From Abelmoschus esculentus (lineage: Eukaryota; Streptophyta; Magnoliopsida; Malvales; Malvaceae), in NCBI GenBank assembly GCA_035048815.1, contig JAUCBN010000011.1, forward strand, positions 16,136,001 through 16,200,000: a stretch of DNA of 64,000 nt, in the 5' to 3' direction. The notes beneath the pieces are model-generated. The model saw nothing but the letters and a program-made list of their open reading frames with translations, did no database searches and was not told the DNA's origin. Position numbers and translations under genes: made by a program. Positions 21,111 through 32,872 of the stretch are shown here, piece after piece. Positions within the stretch are counted from its first letter, which is position 1, and each line of letters opens with the position of its first letter.

Positions 21111-22874
21111 AATTTAGTATCATGTTCCACTTTCATGAAGTAACAATGCTTCCACATCATAGTCGGGGTAAACATAATTTCATTATAGAAATTTTTAGTG
21201 ATGAATAGGATTCATAAGATTCAAATATTAGAGATTCAAACGGGCATATGAAATCTATCATTCAAAGATGAGATAACAAAAAAAAAAATTGTTTTTAGGA
21301 TTTATCCTATCGTTTAAACGAGTTTGCTAAAATATCAAAAATTAGAAAAATCTAATTTATAGAAATTATAATGAATAATAAATGAGTTTACAAATTTTGT
21401 GAAATACTAAAATCAAAATAAACGAAAATTTAATTTTTTATTTAATAGAATTATATTAAATTTTGGGTTTGTTTCCTTTATCGAAGAGAGATAATGAACA
21501 TGATAATCTTTAATTTTTTTCTTATGTGAATACATATTGTATGTATTGGTAAAACATTATTCATGGAAATAAAGGTTCGACTTTAGGCAATCTCGTTTAT
21601 TGATGACAACTAACGAGCAAATATGATATTTATTTAATATATGATTAAATTGTTTATTTGATATGAAATATGATAATTTTAAAATCATATATTTATATTT
21701 AAGGTAATCTTAAATTCCTTAAATAAGTTTTATGTTATCTTTGTAATAATACAATGAATATTTTATTAAGGTAACATTTCTTAAATGATTTTGATCTTTA
21801 ATGTTTTTTTATAAATACACAAGAGTATTTATTATGATATTTAATACCTTAAATTATGGTATTAGTATAATAATAGTATTTTGATATTATTATATTTAAA
21901 ATAAATTTATTTATTTTGAAAATAATCTTGACTTTAACGTTGAAGTTTAAATATGACAAGAAAAAAGAATATTTTTTTATAATATAATAATTGAGATAAT
22001 TATTATTTATATTTGGACACTTTGAACTATTATTTTAACTAATAATTTTTCTTGAGAAATTGAAAACATAAGAAAAGTCTTGATTGTTTTGCAAACAAAG
22101 ATCTCGTAAGTAATTCATTTTGAGAATTATTTATTATCATTTTAACATATTTACTTGATATTCCAAACAATAATCAATAATATTAAAATCAAATGTTAAT
22201 TCCTTTTGACGAACTAAGTTACTTTGATATCTCTATTTTAGGGTTTTAATGTCACTAATCTCAGTGTTTAATAGAAGATGAAAGAAAAATAAATCAGTGA
22301 ATATATTTATCTAATAGAATCTTGTGTTGATTCTAATTTTGAATGAAAAACAAATCATTAAATTTATTTTTGAGGAATTTTATATGATTTAATTTTTCAA
22401 GAAAAATAAAGTCTCAGATTTATTTTCTACGAATCTTCTATGATTCTACTTCAAAAGAAAAAAGAAAAAAATCATTGAAATTATTTTTTGAAGACGACGA
22501 TAAATCATTAAATTTATTTTAGAAAATAAATAAATAAGTTTATTTATTTTGAAAATAAATCAATAAATTTATTTTGTGTGTTGTTTGAAAAATGAGATAT
22601 AGTAAATAATTTTTTTCAGAAATTTAATTCATGTCGTTGTAATGAGTTTACTTGATCTCCTTTTTTAAACAAAGTGGAAAAAACTATTATAACAAAATTT
22701 CTTAATGATTGGTTACTAATTCTATAACGTTGACCCGATCAAGATCTCAAATCAAAACAGAAAAGAAAATTATTCTCTATATTAAAATTTCTAAAGCCTA
22801 TTTTGATGCATGTTATGAAATGCACAATGTTTAAAATTGGCTTAAGAATTATGAGGGTCGTTGGTTCATAAATG
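21111..22874 (+). other. AT-rich region, possible copia LTR, PBS and gag start
   Basis: No intact gene. 22270-22580 holds a run of degenerate short palindromes of the form AAATAAAT-caat-ATTTATTT. At about 22705-22725, ttggttactaattctataac could be a decayed TGGTATCAGAGC-type initiator-Met primer-binding site. If so, the copia-like gag that resumes at 41385 starts near here and was split by the Ogre insertion at 22874. This is inference from weak similarity. 22870-22874 (aaatg) is the left TSD of the Ogre element. Confidence 0.3.
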
Positions 22875-25800
22875 TGTAATCACTAATTTTATCCGGTCTA
22901 AACTTGTGTTCTAATTTCAATTTTAATTCGAATAAAAGGGCTTCTATTTGATAATCAAAAACGCAAAATGTATAATACTTGTTAAACCTTGTTATTTCAA
23001 TTTCATTAACTTGTTATCCTGTAAATAATACACGTATATATAGTTTATTTTTAGTCTTTTTTCACTATTCTTGTCTTTTTATTATTACTAGTATTACTAC
23101 TATTATTTTATCATTTATTATTGTTATTGTTATTGTTATTATTAATATTATTATTATTTGTATTATTCTTTTATTTCTTTTTATTATTACCTTTACTATC
23201 ATTATCTTTTTATTATTATTATTATTATTATTTTTATTATCTTTATTATTGTTTTTATTTTTATTATTCTTCTTCTTATTACTTTTATTTTCATTATTAT
23301 TTTTGTTATTATTCTTTATTATTATTATTATTATTATTATTTGTTTTTATATATAATTATTATTATTACATTTTAAATAAATAAAATAAAATAAATAAGC
23401 CCAAAATAATAAATAGTAAACAGTCCAAACATTAAAATAATCAGTCCAAATAAATACAAAAGCCCGAATTAAATACAAGCCCATATTTATAGATTATACA
23501 AGCCCGTGTTACAAGCCCAATACCGAAGCCCGGGTCTAATGGATCCAAATCGGGTTAACCCTAACCCAAACTCGGATAACAAAATTAACCCTAACTATCT
23601 TCATCTCATCTGATGCGCAGCCCATCCTCAGTCGTTGGATCGAGATCTGATCCAACGGCTCCAGATGAAGAGATGGAAGTATCCAGAAGGCTCCACGCGC
23701 CCACGCGCGACGAATGACTGCCATCCACGCGCGCGTGTGCTGTACCCGCGAGACATCTCAACTCCCTGGCGACTGTTCGTCTTCCTCGCCGCCGATTGCC
23801 TCCGTGGATCGTCCTCCGGCAGCGATCCATACACAAACAAACAAGAATCGTGTCAGATTCGTACAAAGGTGCTGCAAAAATTCAGAAAAAACAACAAGAA
23901 CCACAACAAATACACAGAGGATAATGGCAACAAACGCGTCAGAGGAGCAGAGTAGTCCGGCCAAAATCAGTACACAATGAACAACTCCAAACAAAGGCAA
24001 AGCAATAATAATAGCATTTTTCTTTTTCGGATATTTCATGTAATATCTGGCTTTAAAAGTCGACTAAGAGAAACATGTAAAGGGTCTAGACTATCAATAC
24101 AACAAAAAAAAGATTTCAGAGGTAGTTTTTTCGTTTTTAGCATGCATCAAGTAGAAATAAAATAATGTTTTTAGGATAGATTTTTTACCTTTGTTCGAGT
24201 CGCCCTCCTCTTCCTTTTCTTCCTTCGCCGGCGATGATCCAAAGGTCTTCGGACCATCATTTGCGAGCCCAACGCGAGGAGAAAATGATTTTCTGGTTAT
24301 TTCGTTTCGAGTGAGGTGGAGGGATTGAAGTTTTCGGGCGCTGGAGTTGATCATGTTTTAGGAAAATCATAAGAGAAGAGGGTTTTCATTTCACTTCTGG
24401 TTAGAAATGAAAAGAAAGTTGGGATTTTTACCTCGCCGGCCGCCGCTAGCGTTTTTTTGGGAAATGAGGCGGCCGTTTTCTAGAAAAGATGAACGAGTAA
24501 GAATGTTCATCCTTTTCTGGGTTTGAGCCCAAGAACACAGAGAGGATTTTCCCTCTTTCAATCGTTTTCAGGTTTGATAAAAATAGGGGGGGTTTATTTT
24601 TTTATTCAGTTTGAGTTTTATACTCAAAAAAAACATTTGTGAAATGGTTTTATGGCATTTTAAAACCTTCCGTGTCCTCAAAATGATGTCCCAGGTCCCT
24701 CTATGTTTTCAGAGTTTTTCAATTACGTCCTTATTTCTGTGATAAATACATTTTTAAAATTGGTTTTATTAATTTCGAATCCCTCCGCTTCTGGGGGATT
24801 AATTTTGACCCCTTCCCCTTGGTTAAATTCCTTCAAAGGCCCTCGGATGTTTTCAAAATCTGGCAATTTAACCCCTATTCGAATCTATTTAATTATTTTA
24901 CTCTATTTTATTACTTATTTCATTCGAATCTGTTGTGTTTTTTTTATATGCCTACATGTTTTGGTTTCCTTTTATTCATTATTATTCTTCTGTTTTTTTA
25001 CATTTATTTATTTTGTACATCGATTATTCATTTTAATTTTATTGTTCATTCATGTTGTTTAGTCTCTAATATTATAGTATAGTATAGTACTCATGTGTAT
25101 GTAGCTTACATATATCATTTTAGTTACTTTGTACATCTTGTCTTTCTATGTATTTATATGATGTTTATTTTTCATTAGGTATTATGCATTTCATCGTTTT
25201 TGCGTCTTATGTATAGTATGTTCATATTTATAAGCATATTTAATTTCATTAGCATATATATTATGTCTTTTGTGTATGATCTTTTTATCACATCTTGTTA
25301 AGTTTGTACTATATGTTTTGATAGTTATATCTTTGGCTCTATTACGTTTTTTTTTTTGTTATTCATGCTTTCAATTTTCGTAAGTATTTTGTATATATGC
25401 TTTTTGTTCAATGTTCACACTCCTTTAATTAATTAATTTAATTTTAAAACATCTTTATTCGGTCGTAACGGGCCCGCGTTCCAATGCAATGGTCGTGGTG
25501 TATGCGTTGCCTTCGAATAGAGACCCGGTAAAAATAAAATTGATTCGAATCTTTAAACGAAAAAATAATTTAAATGCCACTCTAATTCAAAATTATTCAA
25601 AATTAATTAAGCGGAGATTTATTTTAAAGGTACCAATTTTTGGGCAGTTTTTAAACACTAAACCTGTTTTAAAACCGTAACCGACTCTCGAACCCAAACA
25701 CTCCGAATCTCTGGTTTTACGGTGTCCGGTCTACCAAAAATGACCGGTGGCGACTCCAAATTTTTTTAAAACATTCCCAATATTTTTTAATCCCTAATTT

Positions 25801-25975
25801 TAAAATTCTCGGTTTCCTTTTAAGGTTTTCCAAACCCTAATTTTTAAACTTTAAACCCTAAATTTAAAAAGGATCCATTTTTTTAACCTAATTCTTAATT
25901 ATTTTTTTATTAGTGACCCCTACTTTCATTTATACCTAATATTTAAACCTTTTTTTAAAAAGAAGGGTCGCTACA
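22875..25975 (+). repeat. Ogre 5' LTR (3101 bp)
   Basis: Aligned over its whole length with 38254-41377. Parts in order: a short U3 start, an (ATT)n-rich block 23080-23340, a GC- and CpG-rich island 23520-24500 with inverted repeat CGTTGGATC (23633-23641) / GATCCAACG (23649-23657), a T-rich block 24880-25440, and a conserved 3' part (ccgactctcgaaccc, ggtggcgactcc) before the end gggtcgctaca. Several frames of 60-125 codons occur on both strands of the AT repeat and the GC island. They are low complexity or mutually overlapping and I do not regard them as genes. Confidence 0.92.
23080..23340 (+). repeat. (ATT)n-type microsatellite-like block in 5' LTR
   Basis: Imperfect tta/att triplet repeats; the matching block in the 3' LTR (38455-38760) is longer, showing slippage since insertion. 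Confidence 0.85.
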
Positions 25976-25977
25976 GT

Positions 25978-25995
25978 TGGCGACTCCGCTGGGGA
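25978..25995 (+). promoter_or_regulatory. Primer-binding site of the Ogre element
   Basis: TGGCGACTCCGCTGGGGA starts two bases after the 5' LTR and is complementary to a tRNA 3' end (..CCAGCGGAGTCGCCA). From memory, Ogre elements use tRNA-Arg; the sequence itself only shows that it is not the initiator-Met type. Confidence 0.8.
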
Positions 25996-26142
25996 ATAAA
26001 TTTTTCAAAACAAGTCAAGCCTTGTTTTTTAAATACCGCTTAATTAATTTTGAATTTTGAATTAAGGTGGCATTTAAATTAGTTTTTGTTTATTAATTCG
26101 AAGTTATATCATTTTAACCCGTCCTTTTAAGTGGGGGGAAAA

Positions 26143-26253
26143 TACTAAGGCTTTCGTAAGGATACTGTTCCTTCGTAGGGGCCTAGTAAAGTACCTTCGG
26201 GGCTCGACTACCCTATGTCTTCGTAGGAATATTGTTTCCTCGTATGGGCATAG
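26143..26253 (+). promoter_or_regulatory. Two related hairpins in the Ogre 5' leader
   Basis: Hairpin 1: TACTA(A)GGC 26143-26151 pairs with GCCTAGTA 26181-26188, and inside it AAGGA 26158-26162 pairs with TCCTT 26169-26173 around tactgt. Hairpin 2: CTATGTC 26213-26219 pairs with GGCATAG 26247-26253 (one G-U), and inside it AGGAA 26225-26229 pairs with TTCCT 26236-26240 around tattgt. Position between PBS and first ORF is where packaging or dimerisation signals are found in other retroelements. The remaining leader (25996-26649) is non-coding and ends in a pyrimidine-rich stretch. Confidence 0.6.
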
Positions 26254-26649
26254 CGAAAGGGTCCTCCCAAATTGAACTCGATTGAGATTAGCCTATAATG
26301 GGTGATGATCGGGGGCCTTGCTACTCTTAGAAGGGGACAACAAGGACAATTCGGGTACCTCCTAGAACCAAAATTGCATTTAGAGAACTAGTAAATCCAC
26401 CCCATTAGAGCCATGCGGACAGCCTAGGTGAATTAGGTATGATACCTAGATTTTGTTTATCTTGCTCTTCTTCTATGTTTTTTGTTTATGTCATTTATTT
26501 ATGCTTTTGATATTGATGGCATCCTCACTAACACATTTCCCTTTTCTTTTTGTTTGTTTTGTTTGTTTTTTTCTTTTTCTTGCATTCTTTTTGCATTCCT
26601 TTTTAAAGGTGTTGATTCGAGTGGTTTGCCCGCTTTGAGAGCTTTCATT

Positions 26650-28944
26650 ATGGATAAAAGTCTTCTAGGTGACCAAGATAAGAACTCAGCGATTCGACAT
26701 TGGTCTGAAGTCAACCAAAAGGTCTTTGGAGACAGTCAACCAAGTGAACGTATTGTGCCCGGGTATACGTATGTTAGTTTACAACAGAATGATTTTTATG
26801 AGCTAAAGGAAATATGGGAAAGTTGGGAAGCAAGAGTGCAAGATTTGTTCCGTGAGAATTATGGGGATATAGCTCAGTTGATATATGTCAGAATTAATCA
26901 GCCTTTGCTCAGAGCCGCCTTTCAGTTCTGGAATCCCGCTTTTTGCTGTTTCACTTTCAATGGGAATGATTTAATGCCAACAATAGAAGAATACACAGCT
27001 TTGATAAATAGAAGAAATGTCAACAAGGATTGGATCTACTCGAAGCCTCCTAAGTCTCAGAATTACCATTCGAAGTTAAGTTCCCTAGCCGGAATGAGTG
27101 ACGCATGGGCTAAAGGAATAATTCAGGTTCAGGGAAAAAGTATTGCATTTTCATGGGAGAGTATCCGGGACATAATACCAGTGCATCCGGATGAGGAAAT
27201 GAAGATGGACTTGTTTGCTATAGGCATATACGGATTGATTATTTTTCCTCGAGTATTGGGCAACATAGATGTGGCCATTCTTGACCTGTTCGATCGTTTA
27301 AAGAAGAAGGCTAATCCGGTAATGGCCATACTAATAGAAACCTTCATTTCTTTGAATGCTTGCCGGAAGCATGAAGAGGGACGTTTCAGAGGGTGTGCAC
27401 AACTTCTTCAGGTATAGATACAGAGTCACTTTTGGAAGGAGCCAACTCAGGTCTTGTCCGGTATATTTCAAGAAGGTTTCTCCCCGGTGCGAGAATGTTT
27501 AGCTAGAAAATGGCGAGAGGACCTCGATAAAAGAAAATGGTCGGAAATCTTCAGGAATCTACGGGATGATGATATTGTGTGGAGAGTTCCATGGATGGGT
27601 CACGAATTTCATTTTCTTTACAGAATCGGAGACTATAATTGGGTCATGATGATTGGCTTGCACGGAGGAATTGCCTGTGCACCTCTTCTGGTATCTAGAC
27701 AGTTTGGATTTCGCCAATTTGTTCCTTTTACGGCAGGTTTGAGTGAAGCCGAGTTCCCTTTTAAGAATGAGTATCGACCTAAAGTTCAGAAAATAACAAG
27801 GGCATGGGGCTACTGTTTCCGGACTCGAGTAGAAGGGAGTAATCAAGGAATGACCACTCCGGATTATGATCTTTGGAGACAAATCAGGGTTAATGACAAA
27901 ATCCCGATATCCGACCACGAGCCTAAAATGACGTTGGAAGAACACATGCGCATCGTCCCTTCTGAAGCCGACATACTAAGAAACGAGATGGATGAAGTCA
28001 GGAAACAGATGGAGGAGATGAAAGCCCAGTACGCGGAAGAACTATACAAAGTAAGTTTGGACCTCGATGTCAAGGATGGGACAATTAAACAACTAAAGAA
28101 GAATAATGAAGATTTGAGTGAGAAAAATGCCCTCTATCAGAAAGATAACATCAAGCTGTATACTAAGGTGCAAACTGCTAACCGAAAGAAATTTCTCGCC
28201 GTAGAAAAGGAAAGGATGAACGGGCTTCGAATCCTAGAAGAAGAAAAAGAAAGGGGTAAACAAGCCATGAATAGGGAAATAGAGATCCGAGAGTCTGAAA
28301 TTGAGAAAGAAAAGAGGGATGCTAGAAGGGCAATCAGTCAAGAAAGGGAAAAGTACCGGGAAGAGAAAGAGAAAGGAAAACAAACTGTAGTATGGGAAAG
28401 AGAAAACACTAATGCATGGAAGAGAAAGGCTCAAGAAAATAAGAATCGTTTTTGTGAGATGCAAAATCTGTATGTCTCTACTTCTGAAACTCTAAAACAG
28501 TGTCAAGCTCAGAATGCCCTCTTGGAACACAAGGTTGAGGATTTGGACCGCTCTTTAGAGAAATATGTGGCCGGAAATGGGTTTTTGGAGTTACAGCTTA
28601 GTCAACAAGAGAATGCATCGCTTCAAGCACGGATAGGAGAGTTAGAAGCCAAGGTTCAAGACTATTTGGGACGACTAGTGGTCCTCGAGGGGGCTGCACA
28701 AGGAGGAGACAGTTATTGGTTGCCTCGTCTTCGTGATGCTACTCGCATGATACAAGATCGTGATGATTACAACACCACTCTAATGGTGAAAGTACAAGAA
28801 GTGGCCCAGTATGTGAAGAACCTAGCCGCAGAAGCTGAAGCCTTGACGCCCTTTGTGACACAAGATATGAAAGAAGCATCCCGTTTCGCTCAACTACTCA
28901 AAGCAATTCAAGATTTAGGAACTAGGGCTGATGCCTATCTGTAG
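26650..28944 (+). pseudogene. Ogre ORF1 protein of unknown function, one nonsense codon
   Basis: The ATG at 26650 (MDKSLLGDQD) is preferred over an upstream in-frame ATG at 26482, whose extra residues are a hydrophobic low-complexity stretch from a pyrimidine-rich leader. About 764 codons, interrupted by TAG at 27415-27417 where Trp is expected (context QV-stop-IQSHFW). Residues 1-430 are a globular region (WNPAFCCFTFNGNDLMPTIE, GIYGLIIFPRVLG, VWRVPWMGHEF, DYDLWRQI) similar to an uncharacterised domain found in plant transposon proteins (I believe DUF7745). About 430-750 is a long charged coiled coil. Ogre elements carry such an ORF upstream of gag; its role is unknown. A decayed relative is at 20414-21110 on the other strand. 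The gap 28945-29193 before gag is AT-rich with no ORF. Confidence 0.8.
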
Positions 28945-29193
28945 TTCTTATCCCCTTTGTAATGAAGATTTTTTAGAATTTAATGAAAGTTGGTTCAAGG
29001 ACGATCGCTAAATGAGTCAACACCTTTATTTGCATTGCTTATCTTTTTGAAGCATTTCATCATTCGCATGCATTCATTCCCGCATTTTATATGCATTAAT
29101 CATGTATACAATTAAAATTAACTTAGGAAATGTTGTAAAACAGAATCTGCAATCATTCCGCACCCATACTGCACTCGATCTCAAGTAAGGAAG

Positions 29194-32100
29194 ATGGAGG
29201 AACAATTCAGTAAGTTAGAAGAAGATTTGAGAGCCCAGATAGAAAGATCGCAATTGGAACTAAAAGAAACCATGCTGAAAGCTCAGCAAGATATGTTGGA
29301 GCAGCTCACCCAGATGTTAGGACTTAAGCCATCAGATGATACGAAAGGGAAAGGAAAGGCGGAGAATCCGTTTCAAACTGGGGTAGAACATGCATATTCT
29401 CCCATTGTTATTGGCTCGGCCCCTGCCCCACAAAAGGGAACAACATTTAGTTTCCGAGCTGGGACATCAGTTCAGAATCCATTGTTTGGGACGGTTGAAA
29501 GTGATGAGAATGCGGGCGAAAACGTACCTGATTTGGATGAACTTGAAAAGTTCAGTAGAGTAAAAGCAGAATTCTCTAAACAGCTTGAGGAGACTAGGAA
29601 AGACCTTGAGGAGAAGCTCCGGATTAGAGAGATAGAAGAGGATTCTCTTGGACTGAATGCGGGCGACCTTAGCTTAGTCCCCGATGTAGAAATTCCCCCG
29701 AAGTTCAGAACACCCGAGTTCGAAAAGTACGACGGCACAACATGTCCCACTGCACATGTGACGATGTTCTGTCGAAAGATGGCCGGATTCACTAGCAATG
29801 AAAAACTTCTCATTCATTGTTTCCAGGACAGCTTGATAGGGTCAGCGGCGAGGTGGTACAATCAGTTGACTCGTGCACAGATTAAGTCATGGAAGGATTT
29901 AGCAAAAGCTTTCATTGATCAGTACAAGCATGTTACTGATATGATTCCCAACAGACTCATGCTACAGAATTTAGAACAGAAGAAAAGTGAAAGCCTTCGC
30001 GAATATGCTCAGCGATAGCGAGATCTCGCGGCTCAAGTACAACCACCACTTCGTGAAAATGAAATCACTCCCATGTTTGTGGATACTTTGAGAGGTGTGT
30101 TGTATGACCGACTCATCAGCAATCCGATAAGTAATTTTGCCGAATTAGTCATGACTGGCGAACGCATCGAGGCGGCCATCAAAAGTGGTAGGATTGAGGG
30201 AGGTGAATCGCTCAAAAAGCAATTCAAGAGAAAGGAACACGAAGTAAATACCTTTGAAACATGTCAGAATTTAACAATATCACAACCCCAGTCGGCCAGC
30301 AATACTCAGGGAGGTGGTAGAAGAGATGATAGGAAGCCGAAGAAGGAATTTGAGAAGACGACCTTCACCCCGATCCCAATCCCATACAAGGAGTTGTACG
30401 CTCAGCTACACAAAGCTGATTTGGTACGACCTTTTCATGTGACTCCTTTCAGTCCACCATATCCAGCATGGTATGATGCGAAAGCACACTGCGAATATCA
30501 TGCCGGTGTTCCGGGTCACAACATTGAGAACTGCATAGCCTTCAAAAAGCTTGTCCAGAATCTGTTAAATACAGGAGTCTTACAGTTGGGAGAACCGAGT
30601 ACCACAAGCAACCCACTCCCTAACCACGGGAATCAAGGGATCAATAGTATTGAGAAAGAATCCCCTAAGAAGGTCATATCTATGGTATCAGATATACGAT
30701 CCCCTTTGAGATGGGTGTTCCGACATTTGTGCATGGCCCGTTTGATGGACCGAGGAATGGTAATTGTGAAGGAGGGATGTGGTCGATACTGCGAATATCA
30801 CCAATCTAGTGATCATGACATTCAGGTTTGCACGGAATTTCGGAGTAAGGTGCAAGCACTCATAGATGCTAAAGAAATTGAGTTCTTTGCAAAATGTGAG
30901 GAGTAAAATCCAGAAGTCTGTACAACAGATATCCCAAGTAACAAATACACTGCTCAGAGACCCTTCATCATCAGTCGTAGGGTGGACGAGGAAGGGTCTG
31001 CTAGCCAAAATGCTCCGAGGCTTATAATTTCTCCTCCCTCAAACTTCCCTTTTAAAAGCACACAGAGGGTGCCTTGGAATTATGCCGCCAATATCTCTAC
31101 ACCCGAAAATCCAGGAATGCAAAAAACTGTCACCCCGGAGGAAGGAAGGCCAGTTCAGGAAGGTGATACATTGGGGCAGAATCCTGAAATAGTGAATGAA
31201 GTGGGACACTTTACGAGGAGCGGGAGATGTTATTCCCCTCAGGAGGATAAGAAACCCGATGAACAAAAGGGTAAGGGCAAATTTGTTGAGCTAGAGGCAG
31301 AAAAAGTGTTCGGGGATGATCCTCCCTCGAAGATTCTCGAGCCCGTAACTGAGGCTCAGGCCCAGGAGTTTTTAAGGTTCCTGAAACACAGTGAGTATAA
31401 TGTGGTTGATCAGCTTCGAAAACAACCGGCCAGAATCACAGTGCTTGACTTGTTGCTAAATTCGGAAAAACACCGAGAAGCATTGTTAAAGGTGTTGAAT
31501 CAGACTTTTGTAGAACAAGACATCACTGTCAAGAAGCTTGATCAGATCGTGAATCACATAGCCGCCGATAATTACATCACATTCAGTGATGATGAAATCC
31601 CAGAGGAGGGAAGAGGCTCAACAAAAGCCCTCAATATCATAACTCACTACAAGGGGCATGTTTTGCCCGGAGTGCTTATCGACAATGGGTCTGCCCTCAA
31701 TGTTATGCCCATGGCTACTTTACAACGACTGCCTATTGATGGCTCTCATATGAAGTTTTGTCAGAATACTGTCCGGGCATTTGATGGTACTCAGAGGGAA
31801 GTGGCCGGGAAAATTGAGATACCCCTGCTTATAGGCCCAGTTGAATATGTCATAGAGTTTGTGGTGATGGACATCCGACCGTCATACAATTGCTTATTAG
31901 GGAGGCCGTGGATTCATGCAGCCGGGGCTATCCCTTCTTCTCTTCATCAGAAGCTGAAGTATGTGATGGAGGGAAAGCTTGTGACAGTCAAAGCGGAAGA
32001 AGACGTTATTGCTGCTGTAACTTCAGATGTTCCCTATGTGCCCCCCGCTGAAGATGCCCTAGAATGCTCCTTCCGGGCCTTGGAATTCATCAACGCTACT

Positions 32101-32640
32101 TTTGTGGCGGAGGGAAGTCGGATTCCAACCCCGAGATACTCGAATTGCACTAAGATGGTGGTGATTGAGACCGTCGGAAAAGGGGCCAGGAAAGGGAAAG
32201 GACTTGGAAAAAATTTGCAAGGATGCCTGAAAGTCAGAAGTGTCATCGACAAGAGAGACAGGTTCGGGTTAGGCTTTCACCCTACCTATCTACAAAGGAA
32301 ACAAGAAAGAAGGAGGAAGGAAGAGCAAAGAAGAGCCCGACTCAGAGGAGAAGATATCCCGTGGAAACCCATAGTCAAGACTGATCTCAGGAATAGTTTC
32401 ACCTTCGGAGGAATTGAGAATTCTAGAGAGAAGGTGCACCAAGCCAATTTAGATGGACAGAAGTTTTACGAGGCTGAGCTCATGAGTGAAATCTTCGAAA
32501 TGATGGATGTGAATATGATCTCTCAGAATGTCGAGGGAAAGTCTGCTCTGCTTGCCATTCGTCCATGCCTCCCGGATGAAAAGCTCGACAATTGGACCTG
32601 CGTCGATCTGCCTGTAGTTGTTAAAAATGAATCAAAGTAA
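29194..32640 (+). pseudogene. Ogre gag-protease, two nonsense codons
   Basis: One frame starts at MEEQFSKLEEDL and is interrupted by TAG at 30016-30018 and TAA at 30904-30906. An N-terminal coiled coil is followed by the gag core (FRTPEFEKYDGTTCPT, SNEKLLIHCFQDSLIG, WYNQLTRAQIKSW, about residues 170-290). Two zinc-knuckle-like motifs follow: CEYHAGVPGHNIENC (C-x2-H-x5-H-x4-C) and CEYHQSSDHDIQVC. The aspartic protease has its active site in VLIDNGSALNVMP (about 31671-31710) and the flap-side motif YNCLLGRPW. Downstream of the protease, at about 32155-32290, GKGLGKNLQG and RFGLGFHP form a G-patch. The ORF stops at 32638-32640, but the predicted splice donor at 32637 would bypass that stop and join RT in frame. 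Gag makes the particle; the protease cuts the polyprotein. Confidence 0.88.
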
Positions 32641-32872
32641 TGTCTAAAAAACACCTCTCGTTCGCTTTCGCCCAAAGCAATAGGGTTTCTTTGTAAAGGG
32701 CATCTATGTTAATTTGCATTTTAATGAAAATAGAGGGCTTCATGCTCTTTTTTCTCAAATGGCAAACAATCTTCTTTTCATACATTTTGTTTCTTGCATT
32801 CTTTATTTCTTTATTCTTTATTTGTAAAATATGTATACTATTTCCCAACATAGGAAATTTAAATTCTTGCAG
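32637..32872 (+). other. Predicted intron between protease and RT (236 bp)
   Basis: Donor GTAATG overlaps the protease stop codon; acceptor ttcttgcag ends at 32872 after a T-rich tract. The exon phases agree: two bases of a codon before, one after. Splicing therefore fuses protease to RT, while unspliced RNA ends at the protease stop. Ogre elements are known to be partly spliced at this place. Confidence 0.75.

Noticed and set aside
22979..23384. Overlapping frames of 72-125 codons rich in Ile, Leu, Phe and Tyr (and the same at 38358-38786)
   Set aside because: They are read-through of an imperfect att repeat in the LTRs, open in several frames at once.
23606..24039. Several overlapping frames on both strands, present in both Ogre LTRs (also 39008-39441)
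   Set aside because: Mutually overlapping on both strands in a GC-rich island, no recognisable domain, and kept in both copies simply because the LTRs are young.
26433..26607. Possible intron in the Ogre leader (gtatga ... tttttaaag)
   Set aside because: Only weak splice-site resemblance in a T-rich leader; no frame argument supports it.
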